Of a DNA stretch of 64,000 nt, positions 31,922 through 40,173 are shown in pieces. Within the stretch, counting starts at the first letter, position 1. Each line of letters begins with the position of its first letter. The notes beneath the pieces are model-generated. The model had not been told where the DNA came from and did not search any database. It was given only the letters and a program-made list of their open reading frames with translations. The stretch is from the NCBI RefSeq assembly GCF_000020145.1, contig NC_010644.1, positions 868,001 through 932,000 of the forward strand, given 5' to 3'. Both the position numbers and the translations under genes were made by a program. The stretch comes from Elusimicrobium minutum Pei191 (GTDB lineage Bacteria; Elusimicrobiota; Elusimicrobia; Elusimicrobiales; Elusimicrobiaceae).

Positions 31922-33553
31922 TTACAAATCCTCTGTGTAGGATATATTTTTTGTTTTGCTAAACTCCTCAACCAACCCGCTGCCGGCAATAAAGGCAAGC
32001 TGCCCGGATTTGCTTGTGTGGTGCTCTTCAAAAAGCTCGCTGCCAAAATCTATTTCGCACCAGTTAAACTGTGTTTCCGAATAAACGCTTTCCACGTAAG
32101 CGGCGTATTTACTTACCCATTTATGTTCAACTCCTAAGGCCACGGCGTAGGGCAGATATTTGGCAAAAACATCGTTATCAAGCTTTGCTTGCCCGTTATT
32201 ATCAGAGCCGCTTAAAAACTTCCTAAAACCTTCTATTTCAGATATTTTTTCAATCCCGGCGTCCGTAAACGGGGGGAAAAACCTTCTAAAAGTAATAACG
32301 GTAATTATTATAAAAATAAACATACTGCCTAAATACAAAATACCGCCCCCAGAACTAAATAATAAGAAAATAAAACCTAACAAACCCAAAACATAGCCGG
32401 TTATATCAAGCGCTTTATCGCTTCTTATATATTTGGATTTAACATGCTCTTTGGCGTTTTTTTTGTGGGCGCTTATTATAGATTGTATTTCTTTGGATGT
32501 TTTATCAGCGGGTGTAAATTTTTTGGCGCCTCCTTCAAATAAAACGGAAAGTAAAGCTTTTTCATCTTCAGAAATACTCTTATTTTCTTTACCTGTTTTT
32601 TCCAAATATATGTTTTTACCGCTTAACACAATTTTTAAAATGCCGTTAACAGCCATGTTTAAAATAGAAGACGTAAGCATTTTATATCTGTCTTTAATCT
32701 GGCCGGGGTTTTTTTTATATAAGTAGCGTACGGCCGCAACGCTTAAATCAGAAGGCGGCGTTGAAACTGTTTTATCTTCCTGCGGTTTCCTGTTTCTTAA
32801 AACTATCCATACAATAATATAGTAAATAAGCAGCGTAAAAATTATTAAAAGGGGCAAAACAATTTTTTTATTATCCGCCATAAAATCATGGAACTCACTG
32901 ACGGCGGGTGCGGAAACCGTTCCTTTGGGTAAACCTAAAGAAATAATAACGGAGGCGTCTTTATTGTCTTTATTTTCAAAATTGAAATTCAGCTTACCTT
33001 CGGAATACTCCCTGCCGCCGTTAAATTCGGCTAATTTACCGTCAACACCGTATAGTGTTTTTAAATAAACGGGAATCACGCCCTTGGGTAGATTAACGGT
33101 AACGGAAATATTTGAAGGATTGTATTTATTAAAAGAACCGGTTGTATCTATATAAAGCTCGTCGGAATCGCTATAAAATTTTATTAAAGAGGTTTTGTAA
33201 TATACGGTATATTCATGGCTGCCTTTTTTAAGGTCTGAAGAGTCAATAAAAATCCTTTTACTGTTTGGGGTGTTTTGCTCTGTATAGGCTACGGGTTGGC
33301 CGTCTTTTTCAACGGATAAAATTTTAAAATCCTTATCTTTTTTTACCCACAGGGCGGAATTATGTATTGTGTTAAAATCCTTAAAAAAAGTATCGGGTGT
33401 TTCATCTTCGCCTATATCGAAAACCAGTTTTTCTTTAACAAGTACAGCCGGGGAATCGGCTAGCGTAATATCTGCCTTATAATCAGTTAAAACGGCGGCG
33501 TTGAGCCCGGGTAAAGCTGACAATAATATAAGCAAAGCGTATATTTTTTTCAT
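31922..33553 (-). CDS. DUF2207-family membrane protein
   Basis: I start at 33553 (MKKIYALLILLSALPGLNA, signal peptide), preceded by AAAGG; an in-frame Met 21 codons upstream would add a charged, non-signal N-terminus. About 543 aa. The periplasmic beta domain (residues 20-225) carries the DUF2207-like pattern (ADITLADSPAVLVKEKLVFDIG...HEYTVYYKTS). Then a transmembrane helix (VLPLLIIFTLLIYYIIVWIVL), a cytoplasmic segment and further hydrophobic helices (GYVLGLLGFIFLLFSSGGG), with a C-terminal soluble part. It follows a LemA gene by 13 bp, a common partnership. Function not established. Confidence 0.85.
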   Translation of the reverse strand: MKKIYALLILLSALPGLNAAVLTDYKADITLADSPAVLVKEKLVFDIGEDETPDTFFKDFNTIHNSALWVKKDKDFKILSVEKDGQPVAYTEQNTPNSKRIFIDSSDLKKGSHEYTVYYKTSLIKFYSDSDELYIDTTGSFNKYNPSNISVTVNLPKGVIPVYLKTLYGVDGKLAEFNGGREYSEGKLNFNFENKDNKDASVIISLGLPKGTVSAPAVSEFHDFMADNKKIVLPLLIIFTLLIYYIIVWIVLRNRKPQEDKTVSTPPSDLSVAAVRYLYKKNPGQIKDRYKMLTSSILNMAVNGILKIVLSGKNIYLEKTGKENKSISEDEKALLSVLFEGGAKKFTPADKTSKEIQSIISAHKKNAKEHVKSKYIRSDKALDITGYVLGLLGFIFLLFSSGGGILYLGSMFIFIIITVITFRRFFPPFTDAGIEKISEIEGFRKFLSGSDNNGQAKLDNDVFAKYLPYAVALGVEHKWVSKYAAYVESVYSETQFNWCEIDFGSELFEEHHTSKSGQLAFIAGSGLVEEFSKTKNISYTEDL

Positions 33554-33566
33554 TTTTAAATACCTT

Positions 33567-34103
33567 TTATATTTTTGTAAAAGTAAAATCAAAATATTCT
33601 TTCTTGTTAAAATCAAGCATTTTAGCCACTATATTAACGGGAAACGCACCCGTTACGGTGTTCATATCCCTTACGGCGTGATGATAACCGCCCGAAGCGT
33701 ATTTAATTTTTCTTTCCACTTTTTCAAGTTGTGTTTTACAGGATTGGAAATCCTCATTTTCTTCAATTTTTTTTATTAAATAAAGCTGTCTTAAAAAAGA
33801 AGAAAAATTTTCGGCAAGAACCTTCTCTTCTAAAGTTCTTTTTACAGGGTCAGCAGAAAAATCAATTTCTTCTTTCAGATTGTTTGCTAAAGATAAAAAG
33901 GATTTGTTATCCTGCATACCATACGACGCTATGGAAGCCATTTTTTTTATAACATCGTTTCGCGCGCGCAGGTGTATATCTAAAGTATTCCAGGCGGTGT
34001 TTAAAGCTTTTTCAAGTTTTTGCATTTTATAATAAGAATAAGCGCAAAAACCTAAAGTAGGAAAAATTATGAATGCGGCAATTAATAAAGGTGTCATATA
34101 CAA
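33567..34103 (-). CDS. LemA-family protein
   Basis: 178 aa. One N-terminal membrane helix (LIAAFIIFPTLGFCAYSYYKM), then the LemA four-helix region: LEKALNTAWNTLDIHLRARNDVIKKM..., FLRQLYLIKKIEENEDFQSCKTQLEKVERKIKYASGGYHHAVRDMN, ending FPVNIVAKMLDFNKKEYFDF. LemA proteins are membrane-attached helical bundles of unclear function, often linked to DUF2207/TPM-domain genes as here. The start could be this ATG or one two codons later; no good ribosome site is visible. Confidence 0.88.
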   Translation of the reverse strand: MYMTPLLIAAFIIFPTLGFCAYSYYKMQKLEKALNTAWNTLDIHLRARNDVIKKMASIASYGMQDNKSFLSLANNLKEEIDFSADPVKRTLEEKVLAENFSSFLRQLYLIKKIEENEDFQSCKTQLEKVERKIKYASGGYHHAVRDMNTVTGAFPVNIVAKMLDFNKKEYFDFTFTKI

Positions 34104-34166
34104 ATAATTTACAAAATAATGGCATTAGCCGTCAAAAAATGGCAAAATTACTTTAAGGACTTGATT

Positions 34167-34832
34167 ATGAACATAAAAGATATAAAACTTGTAATTTTTG
34201 ATATGGACGGACTTTTGCTTGAAACTGAAAAGCTTTATATGGATTTATTTTGCAAAACCATGGACGAGCTGGGGTATAAAGCCGATAAAGAACTTTATTT
34301 GCCCTGTGTAGGCGTGGGCAGCGCAAATGGAAGGGCTTATTTAAAAAGCAAACTTGGGCAGGATTTCCCGGCGGAAAGGCATGAGGGTCTTATGTTTAAA
34401 AGAGCCTACGACTACGTAATTGAAAAAGGGGTAGATCACAGGCCGGGAGTCAGCGAACTTTTAGACTTGCTTGACAGCCTTAACATAAATAAAGGCATTG
34501 CCTCCTCAAATGACAAAGAATTTGTTTTGCACGCTTTAAAAAACAGTAATTTAATTAATAGATTTTCTGTTATAAACACCGCTCAAGACGTTAAAAAAAC
34601 AAAACCTTCGCCGGATTTGTTTCTTAAAACGGCAAAAGATTTTGGCGTGCCTGCCTCACAAACCCTTGTTTTGGAAGACTCCGAAAACGGGGTTTTGGCC
34701 GCAAACGCAGCCCAAATGCGGGTGTTTATGATACCGGATATAAAAATGCCTTCACCTGAAATAGAAAAAAAAGCGACCGCTGTTTTTAACTCACTCCACG
34801 ATGTGGTTGATGTATTTAAAAGGAACTTTTAA
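34167..34832 (+). CDS. HAD-IA phosphatase / beta-phosphoglucomutase-like
   Basis: Start placed at 34167, with AAGGA eight bases upstream; a longer form from 34119 has no such site. 221 aa. Motif I DMDGLLLET (nucleophile Asp and general acid Asp), motif II GIASSN, motif III the Lys of VKKTKPSPDLFLKTA, motif IV LEDSENGVLAANAA. The helical C1 cap between motif I and II fits beta-PGM/phosphoglycolate-phosphatase-type enzymes. Cytoplasmic sugar- or polyol-phosphate phosphatase; substrate unknown. The next gene starts 4 bp after its stop. Confidence 0.87.
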   Translation: MNIKDIKLVIFDMDGLLLETEKLYMDLFCKTMDELGYKADKELYLPCVGVGSANGRAYLKSKLGQDFPAERHEGLMFKRAYDYVIEKGVDHRPGVSELLDLLDSLNINKGIASSNDKEFVLHALKNSNLINRFSVINTAQDVKKTKPSPDLFLKTAKDFGVPASQTLVLEDSENGVLAANAAQMRVFMIPDIKMPSPEIEKKATAVFNSLHDVVDVFKRNF

Positions 34833-34836
34833 GCTC

Positions 34837-35292
34837 ATGATACCAGCTAAAGTTAAGGATTTTTTAGACAAACACTGCCTTTTAGCCATTGAACATGAGG
34901 AAGGCTCCACGGCAACATCCGTTATGGCGGCAGAAAAATTGGGCGTTGAAGTGGGCCAAATAGCCAAAAGCCTTCTTTTAAAAAATAAAGAAGGTCAATT
35001 TTTTTTAATTTTGTGCGCAGGGGATAAAAAAATATCTTCTTCCAAGGTAAAGGAAATAACAAAATCTAAAGCGGAGTTTACCAAACCGCAAGAAACTATT
35101 GACGTAACAGGCTTTGCTATAGGGGGGGTATGTCCTTTCGGCCTGGATAATGTACCTTTATATATAGACAAAAGCCTTAGCGTTTATGATGCGGTATACC
35201 CTGCGGCAGGCACAGCGTCTTCCTCGGTAAAAACAAGTTTTAAGCAACTGCTCGGCATACTTAACGCCAAGGAATGCGATGTTACCGCATAA
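34837..35292 (+). CDS. YbaK/ProX-type aminoacyl-tRNA deacylase
   Basis: Start at 34837 (MIPAKVKDFLDKH), immediately after the HAD gene. 151 aa. YbaK fold: EHEEGSTATSVMAAEKLGVEVGQIAKSLLLKN, the SSSKVKEITKSKAEF stretch, then TGFAIGGVCPFGL (the conserved GxxxGxxxPxG element) and SLSVYDAVYPAAGTASSSVKTS. The family hydrolyses mischarged tRNAs such as Ala-tRNA-Pro or Cys-tRNA-Pro in trans. Which mischarged species is the target is not deducible. Probably co-transcribed with the HAD gene; terminator 60 bp downstream. Confidence 0.9.
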   Translation: MIPAKVKDFLDKHCLLAIEHEEGSTATSVMAAEKLGVEVGQIAKSLLLKNKEGQFFLILCAGDKKISSSKVKEITKSKAEFTKPQETIDVTGFAIGGVCPFGLDNVPLYIDKSLSVYDAVYPAAGTASSSVKTSFKQLLGILNAKECDVTA

Positions 35293-35351
35293 ATTTACCA
35301 AAAAAAAGATTTGATTGCCATGGTTCATGGCATAAAGCGCGGTTTTATAAG

Positions 35352-35384
35352 AAAAAACCCCAGGCCGTAAGCCTGGGGTAAATT
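35352..35384. terminator. terminator between YbaK and beta-barrel genes
   Basis: ACCCCAGGC-CGTAA-GCCTGGGGT hairpin; serves convergent genes. Confidence 0.85.
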
Positions 35385-35398
35385 TATTTGGAATTTAT

Positions 35399-36043
35399 TT
35401 AAAAATAGAATCTTAATGTTAAACCTGCGTTAATACCGTCTAAATCAAGCATAACCTTTTCGGAAGCGGTCGCGTAGAATGTGGTTCCGTCCCATTTGTC
35501 TATTTTTGAAGAAAAAGAATATCTGGCGTCAAAACCTAAGCCCATCATTTGTGAAATTCTCCACTCAACTCCGGCGTTAATATGAGGGAAAACTTTGTTT
35601 TCTTTATAGGACTCCATGCCGTCTTTTAATTTAGCAAACACCATAGAAACACCGGCGCCGCCCCAAACGTTAAACTTCTCATTTAAATTATATTTATAAT
35701 AAACTGTTAAAGGAAGAACAGATGATGTTATTTCTACATCATACTTAAGATTGGAGAGAGAAACGCCCTCAAGTTCATCTTTGCTTATTCCTTCAAAACC
35801 TAATTTTACACCGATTGAAGCGTCATTATTTAAAGAATATTCATAAAAACCTTCTAAACCGTAAACAAAATTATTTTCCGTTAAATCAGTACTTCTCATA
35901 TACGGTTGAATAGAATCTTTAAATTTATCAATGTTAGTTTTTTTCTGGGTAGCGCCAAGCTTAAATCCAAAACCAAACTCGTTTGCGAAAGCGGATGTTG
36001 AAATTAACATTCCGACAAACAGCACAGCTATTATTTTTTTCAT
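35399..36043 (-). CDS. outer-membrane beta-barrel protein
   Basis: 214 aa. Signal peptide MKKIIAVLFVGMLISTSAFA, then alternating strands of a small, probably eight-stranded barrel (FGFGFKLGATQKK, FVYGLEGFYEYSLNNDASIGVKLGFEG, VLPLTVYYKYNLNEKFNVWGGAGVSMVFA, AGVEWRISQMMGLGFDARYSFS). It ends LTLRFYF with the aromatic terminal residue used by the Bam machinery. General OmpW/OmpX/OprF-N type; ligand unknown. It shows that the cell has an outer membrane. GGAG before the start. Confidence 0.85.
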   Translation of the reverse strand: MKKIIAVLFVGMLISTSAFANEFGFGFKLGATQKKTNIDKFKDSIQPYMRSTDLTENNFVYGLEGFYEYSLNNDASIGVKLGFEGISKDELEGVSLSNLKYDVEITSSVLPLTVYYKYNLNEKFNVWGGAGVSMVFAKLKDGMESYKENKVFPHINAGVEWRISQMMGLGFDARYSFSSKIDKWDGTTFYATASEKVMLDLDGINAGLTLRFYF

Positions 36044-36410
36044 TACAAGCTCCTTTCATTAATTTTAATTACTTTGTTATTTTATAAATAAATTACCCCT
36101 TTCCGCAATAGTTTTTAACTCGTAATTTTTGATTTTAACAAAAAAGCAAAATTAGCAGGGATTTTAAAAAACAAAAAAAACACACCTGATTTTAAAGCCC
36201 CGCAAGAACAAGTCTCTTTTTTGTTTTTTTTGCAAAAAAGCAAAAAAGGGGTCATTTTTTAAAACTCCGTAAAAAAGCTGTTTGTTTTTTAAAAGTAAAA
36301 GCAGTTGCAAATTTTGACAAATAATTTACCGGACATCTAAGCTAAATTATCAGATATAGCAAAAAACAAACTTGATTTCACGTCAGAAAATTAAGGTTAT
36401 CCATAAATAC
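36044..36410. other. gene-free A/T-rich leader region
   Basis: No ORF supported. It contains runs such as TTTTTTGCAAAAAAGCAAAAAA near 36220-36245 that can fold on themselves, a TTGACA at about 36317 without a good -10, and TTATCCATA (one mismatch to a DnaA box) near 36398. It leads into the operator array. Confidence 0.4.
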
Positions 36411-36475
36411 TGACATATAATGGCATATGTTTGCCATATATTGACATATGTCATACCAATTGTTATTATATGTCA
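36411..36475. promoter_or_regulatory. array of TGRCATAT half-sites
   Basis: TGACATAT at 36411, TGGCATAT at 36421, the perfect palindrome TGACATATGTCA at 36442-36453, and inverted ATATGTCA at 36468-36475. ATGGCA/TGCCAT arms lie at 36420-36437. Several sites are about 10 or 21 bp apart, i.e. on one helix face. TATAAT (36415-36420) lies inside, so binding would block transcription of the next gene. Confidence 0.65.
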
Positions 36476-36527
36476 TAGCCATGTTGGCAGATTGTTTTTA
36501 ACAATTATTTTAGAGCGGGCGGATACT

Positions 36528-37205
36528 ATGGAATATGGAAAAAACGCGAGAATTAAAATTAAACTAAAAACCGGAGAGGAGTTTGAAGCGGAAGGCGACA
36601 AAGCCTTCATAAATGAGCAAAAGAATGAATTTTTGACATTAATAGGCAAAACAAACGGTGATTTTGCAAAAATGCAAAAAACGGAATTTGCCCGCCCCAA
36701 ACAGTTTGACTCCGCTCCGAAAGAATATAAACCTGACCCGGAAGCCTACTCCGTTGCGCAAAACTTTAATATCCCTAAATTTCTAAGGCAGGCGCAAAGA
36801 AAAGAATCACTTTCCGACGTCAACGCACAGAAAGAGGACACCTCTTTTACAAATAACGCCATTGTAATCAATGCTTTAAGCGTTTGGCAAAACGTTTGCC
36901 GTACGGAGGGGGGCATTGTTGTAATAAGACGAAAATTCAAAGCTTTAACCCCTTCCTCGGCCGCTTTAATAATAGCGGCTGCGGCTAAAATACTGCTAAA
37001 GGAACCCCTTTACGGGGCGTTAAAACTGTCTAAGTCAATGAAACTATCCGGTTTTATGGAGGGAAATGACAGGCTGGACCGTATTTTATCTTCAGAGTTA
37101 AAGCAGGGCACCCTTTCTTTTGAAGGCACAAAAAGAAACAGAAGTTATAAAATTTCCGACGAAGGCTTTGCAAGAGCGTTCGTTATAGCCGAAAAACTTA
37201 TATAA
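36528..37205 (+). CDS. unknown protein, possible winged-helix regulator
   Basis: Start taken at 36528 (MEYGKNARIKIKLKTG); upstream in-frame codons read through the operator array and give an unlikely protein. 225 aa. N-terminal strand-rich part (IKIKLKTGEEFEAEGDKAF), a polar linker (residues 50-110), then a C-terminal region. There, helices (PSSAALIIAAAAKILLKEPLYGALKLSKSMKLSGFMEGNDRLDRILSSELKQG) are followed by a beta-hairpin-like TLSFEGTKRNRSYKISDEGFARAF, which could be a winged helix. I recognise no family. The palindromic array in front suggests autoregulation by this protein (inference). Confidence 0.55.
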   Translation: MEYGKNARIKIKLKTGEEFEAEGDKAFINEQKNEFLTLIGKTNGDFAKMQKTEFARPKQFDSAPKEYKPDPEAYSVAQNFNIPKFLRQAQRKESLSDVNAQKEDTSFTNNAIVINALSVWQNVCRTEGGIVVIRRKFKALTPSSAALIIAAAAKILLKEPLYGALKLSKSMKLSGFMEGNDRLDRILSSELKQGTLSFEGTKRNRSYKISDEGFARAFVIAEKLI

Positions 37206-37210
37206 AACAT

Positions 37211-37275
37211 AAAAATGCCTGCCGCAACTCTTTAAACTAAAGAAGCTGCGCCGGGCATTATGTTTTTGTTTTTTT
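37211..37275 (+). terminator. terminator of the possible regulator gene
   Basis: Long imperfect hairpin AATGCC...GGGCATT with inner CTCTTTA/TAAAG pairing, followed by T-rich sequence. Confidence 0.6.
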
Positions 37276-37608
37276 AACACTAAAATTTTTATCTGCCGGC
37301 AAACAATCCGCCATTATATCGTGCAAAGCCTGTTTTTTATTAGTGAACGCGGCCATTATATAACCTATAAAAAGAATTTCTTTTGCCATCCCGCAAGCTT
37401 TATACCTAATAACATTTTATCTATATCAGCCCGCCGTAAAGAGAACCCTAAAATAGCAAAATACAAAATTGTAACAATGTAAATAATAAATATTGCCGAG
37501 TTTTTCCAATTAAAGCGTTTTTAAATACAAAATCTAAAACAACATTAATAGTATTACAATAAAATCAACAACCATTGCCGCAAATCCTCTTTAAAATCCC
37601 GCATACAT
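37258..37608 (-). pseudogene. degraded RDD-family membrane protein gene
   Basis: Reading the minus strand from the ATG at 37608 gives MYAGF, a TAA where RDD proteins usually have Trp, then RGFAAMVVDFIVILLMLF and another stop. Further on, one frame reads FSLRRADIDKMLLGIKLAGW, matching the RDD block xPGKMLLGIKL. A different frame then gives GYIMAAFTNKKQALHDIMADCLPADKN up to the stop at 37258, matching the RDD ending FTxKKQxLHDxxAGT. So recognisable N-, middle and C-terminal pieces are present with two nonsense codons, at least one frameshift and missing sequence between them. Intact relatives are polytopic membrane proteins of unclear function. Confidence 0.75.
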
Positions 37609-37666
37609 GTCGAAAAACCTTTTAAATAAATATCAGCTGCCACACCAAATTTATTTTTTAATTTTT

Positions 37667-37733
37667 GGGTCTAAAGACCCATCAGCGTTTAGGTCTTTCG
37701 GCTCATGTTATTTTGTTAAATTAAATTTATAAT
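37667..37733 (+). promoter_or_regulatory. boxed promoter of the four-paralog cluster
   Basis: Distal box GGGTCTAAAGACCC (37667-37680) and proximal box AGGTCTTTCGGCTC (37691-37704), 24 bp apart. ATGTTA (-35, 37705-37710), 17 bp, TATAAT (37728-37733). The start codon of the first paralog lies 46 bp downstream. Confidence 0.9.
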
Positions 37734-37779
37734 TATCTTAACGGTTATTTATACAACTGCTTAACGGAGAGCCAAACTT

Positions 37780-39072
37780 ATGAATAAAATAAAAAAAATA
37801 TTGGGATTATCTCTTTCTATAGTGCTTATCTCAAATAGTTTTACATATGTGTCCGCACAGGATATCGGAAAATTAAAAAAAGAAATTACAATTTCCGACT
37901 CTGACGCTATACGTATTTATAAAAAAATAGAAACAAAATTTCCTGAAATAAAACCAACCCCGCAGGGAATCAGCGCGGTTGCCGCCGGTACAGCGCTTGC
38001 AGCCGCACCTATTGTTTTAATCTATAACAATAAAATTTTTAATGTTCTTGCCGAAACGAATATCGTACACATACAAAACGATTTAGCCGAAACATTCCGC
38101 AACTATTTAACGGCAAAGGAAATCATTTTTGTAAAAGAAGCCCGCGTCCTGGAGTCGGCAGTAAAACATGCCGAAGGCAACTTTGCCAGACAATTACTTG
38201 CCCAAGGTAAAACATTTACCTCTTTTAAAGCCAATGTTTACCCTGATTTTGTGGGAAACGTTGATTTTTTTAAAACTATTTTCGACTTAAAAAGAGCGGA
38301 AGAATACCTTGAAATGGCCAACCTTACCAAAATAAATAAAGCTTTTCCACATTTAAGCCAAGCTCAAAAAGCCCAGCGAATGGCTAGATATATTGACGAA
38401 GCCACAAAATGCCTTGAAGTAGCAAAAATAAGAGACGGGCATAATTTAGGTTTTTTTATGATAGACGCCGATTTTGTTAAAAATGTTGAGAATGTAGCCC
38501 AGTTGAGCAAAAGAGCTAACGCTCTCGCCTCGGAAGCCGCGCAAGCCCAAATAAAAGCGGTTAATGCCGCAAGGTCGGCTTCAGCCGCAAAAGCGGCGGG
38601 TGTAAGCAAAGCCGCAAAAATCGGAAGAGCCGTCGGAAAAGGCCTTATAGTAATTTCCGTAGCGCTTGTTTCTTACAGCATCATAAGCTCTGCTTTTAGT
38701 GAAGATGAATCCGGCCCATCTTTAGCCAAATTAGACGAAACGGACCAGCAGAATCTTTTAAGGGACCCTTCTTACGTCTTCCACATTCCGCAAGCCGTCA
38801 GGGAAAAAGCGGGAATAGAAGATTACGCTGTAAGTTTTCAATACTTCTTGCAAAAATATGACAACGACCCCGAATTCGCCAAATCGGCGGATAATGATTT
38901 TGCCAAAATAAAAGCAAGCCAAAACATGATTAGGAAAGCTTTAACGCCTGAGCAGAAAAAAGAATTACAGCTCCAAAAAGCTAAAGAAATTCTTAAACAG
39001 AGTAAAACTCAGCAAAAAACGGCGCAGGCTAAAACAGAAAATATGAGAGCGCAAATAGCCTCAAATTTATAA
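37780..39072 (+). CDS. exported helical protein, paralog 1 of the tandem cluster
   Basis: 430 aa. Signal peptide MNKIKKILGLSLSIVLISNSFTYVSA. N-terminal motif ISDSDAIRIYKKIETKFPEI, then a hydrophobic stretch (ISAVAAGTALAAAPIVLIY). A long helical domain with an Ala-rich part (ASAAKAAGVSKAAKIGRAVG) runs into a second membrane-like segment (GLIVISVALVSYSIISSAF). Then LDETDQQNLLRDPSYVFHIPQAV, the family C-terminal motif, and a Lys/Gln coiled-coil tail. I know no named family; it is shared by five other genes in this window. Both ends may face the periplasm if the two hydrophobic segments span the membrane. GGAG about ten bases before the ATG. Confidence 0.8.
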   Translation: MNKIKKILGLSLSIVLISNSFTYVSAQDIGKLKKEITISDSDAIRIYKKIETKFPEIKPTPQGISAVAAGTALAAAPIVLIYNNKIFNVLAETNIVHIQNDLAETFRNYLTAKEIIFVKEARVLESAVKHAEGNFARQLLAQGKTFTSFKANVYPDFVGNVDFFKTIFDLKRAEEYLEMANLTKINKAFPHLSQAQKAQRMARYIDEATKCLEVAKIRDGHNLGFFMIDADFVKNVENVAQLSKRANALASEAAQAQIKAVNAARSASAAKAAGVSKAAKIGRAVGKGLIVISVALVSYSIISSAFSEDESGPSLAKLDETDQQNLLRDPSYVFHIPQAVREKAGIEDYAVSFQYFLQKYDNDPEFAKSADNDFAKIKASQNMIRKALTPEQKKELQLQKAKEILKQSKTQQKTAQAKTENMRAQIASNL

Positions 39073-39105
39073 TTTGCGGTAAAATAAAAAACAGAGACAT
39101 AAACA

Positions 39106-40065
39106 ATGATGATTAAGCGTATATTTATAAGCATTATTTTATCATTAGCGCTGTTAAACAACGGCGTATGTCTCTGTTTTGCGCAAAGCGCGCCTCTTCC
39201 CACGGACGAAGAATGCATACGCTTAATACGTGAAATAGAACAAAAAGTAAACCAATTAAATATTAAAAGAGAGCGCGGGCATAAAAAAGGATTTGCAACA
39301 TCCGTTACGGGGTTGTTTTTAATGGCAGGCGCGCACCCGGTATTGCTTTTATCCCAACAGCAAGCGTTAAAAAAACTGCACCTGTCTTTAAATGAAACAA
39401 AGCGCGCAATGACAAATATTTATAACGCCGAAGGCAGTCTTTTAAGAATATCTAATGACCAAACCTTCCGTCTTCATTATTACAAAAACGCTCTAAACAG
39501 CCTTCATCAGGCGTCGGAAACAAAAAATATTTCTAAAATAAACCTTCTTTTGGACGAAGCTATCAACGATTTTGGGGAAATACTTATTTTGGAAAACAAA
39601 GCGCAAAAACCTTTTTTTAGAGAATCATCCGAGTTTTTAAAATATTATGATGAACTTCACGTTATAAAAGCCAAAACAACCAATATAGCGGCTTATTCCA
39701 ATAAAGCAAAAATGTTTTCCCGCGCGGGTTCTTTTATTTTCATAGCGGGAATTCTATATATTATGTATGAAACCGCCGCTACCAAAACCAGTTTTTCTTT
39801 AAGCGATACCGACCTGGAAGCATTAAACAGAGACATAGCCTATTTATTCCAAATGGGGGATGAACTTGTACTTTCTGCGGGTTTAAACCAAGTTAAACAT
39901 GATATAAAATTAATGCTTAACGACTATAAAAATAACCCCGGGGAGTTTTATTCCTATTTAAATTATATTTCCCAAAACAAGGAAAATATTCCCGCCGCAA
40001 GCGACACTATGCGTAAAAAGGCGGATGATTTAAAAAAGCAGATATCGGAAGATTTGAAAAAATAG
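39106..40065 (+). CDS. exported helical protein, paralog 2 of the tandem cluster
   Basis: 319 aa. Signal peptide MMIKRIFISIILSLALLNNGVCLCFA. N-terminal motif variant PTDEECIRLIREIEQKVNQL, then a hydrophobic segment (FATSVTGLFLMAGAHPVLLL). A helical middle follows, then a second hydrophobic segment (AGSFIFIAGILYIMYETAA), LSDTDLEALNRDIAYLFQMGDEL and a charged tail (MRKKADDLKKQISEDLKK). 33 bp after paralog 1 with no terminator between, so co-transcribed with it. Its stop codon is inside the distal box of the next promoter. Function unknown. Two ATG codons in a row open the frame; no good ribosome site. Confidence 0.8.
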   Translation: MMIKRIFISIILSLALLNNGVCLCFAQSAPLPTDEECIRLIREIEQKVNQLNIKRERGHKKGFATSVTGLFLMAGAHPVLLLSQQQALKKLHLSLNETKRAMTNIYNAEGSLLRISNDQTFRLHYYKNALNSLHQASETKNISKINLLLDEAINDFGEILILENKAQKPFFRESSEFLKYYDELHVIKAKTTNIAAYSNKAKMFSRAGSFIFIAGILYIMYETAATKTSFSLSDTDLEALNRDIAYLFQMGDELVLSAGLNQVKHDIKLMLNDYKNNPGEFYSYLNYISQNKENIPAASDTMRKKADDLKKQISEDLKK

Positions 40066-40130
40066 GTCTTTAGTCCTATTTTTATTTAGGTCTTTAGGCT
40101 CATGCAATAATAACGCCCTATATATATAAT
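40064..40130 (+). promoter_or_regulatory. boxed promoter of paralog 3
   Basis: Distal box AGGTCTTTAGTCCT (40064-40077) overlaps the stop of paralog 2. Proximal box AGGTCTTTAGGCTC (40088-40101), ATGCAA (-35), 17 bp, TATAAT (40125-40130). Confidence 0.9.
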
Positions 40131-40173
40131 TTATAATATAAAGATAGATTTAAGCTTATTTTAAAGAGGGTTT

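Noticed and set aside
36398-36406. TTATCCATA as DnaA box
   Set aside because: Single site with one mismatch to TTATCCACA; no second box nearby.
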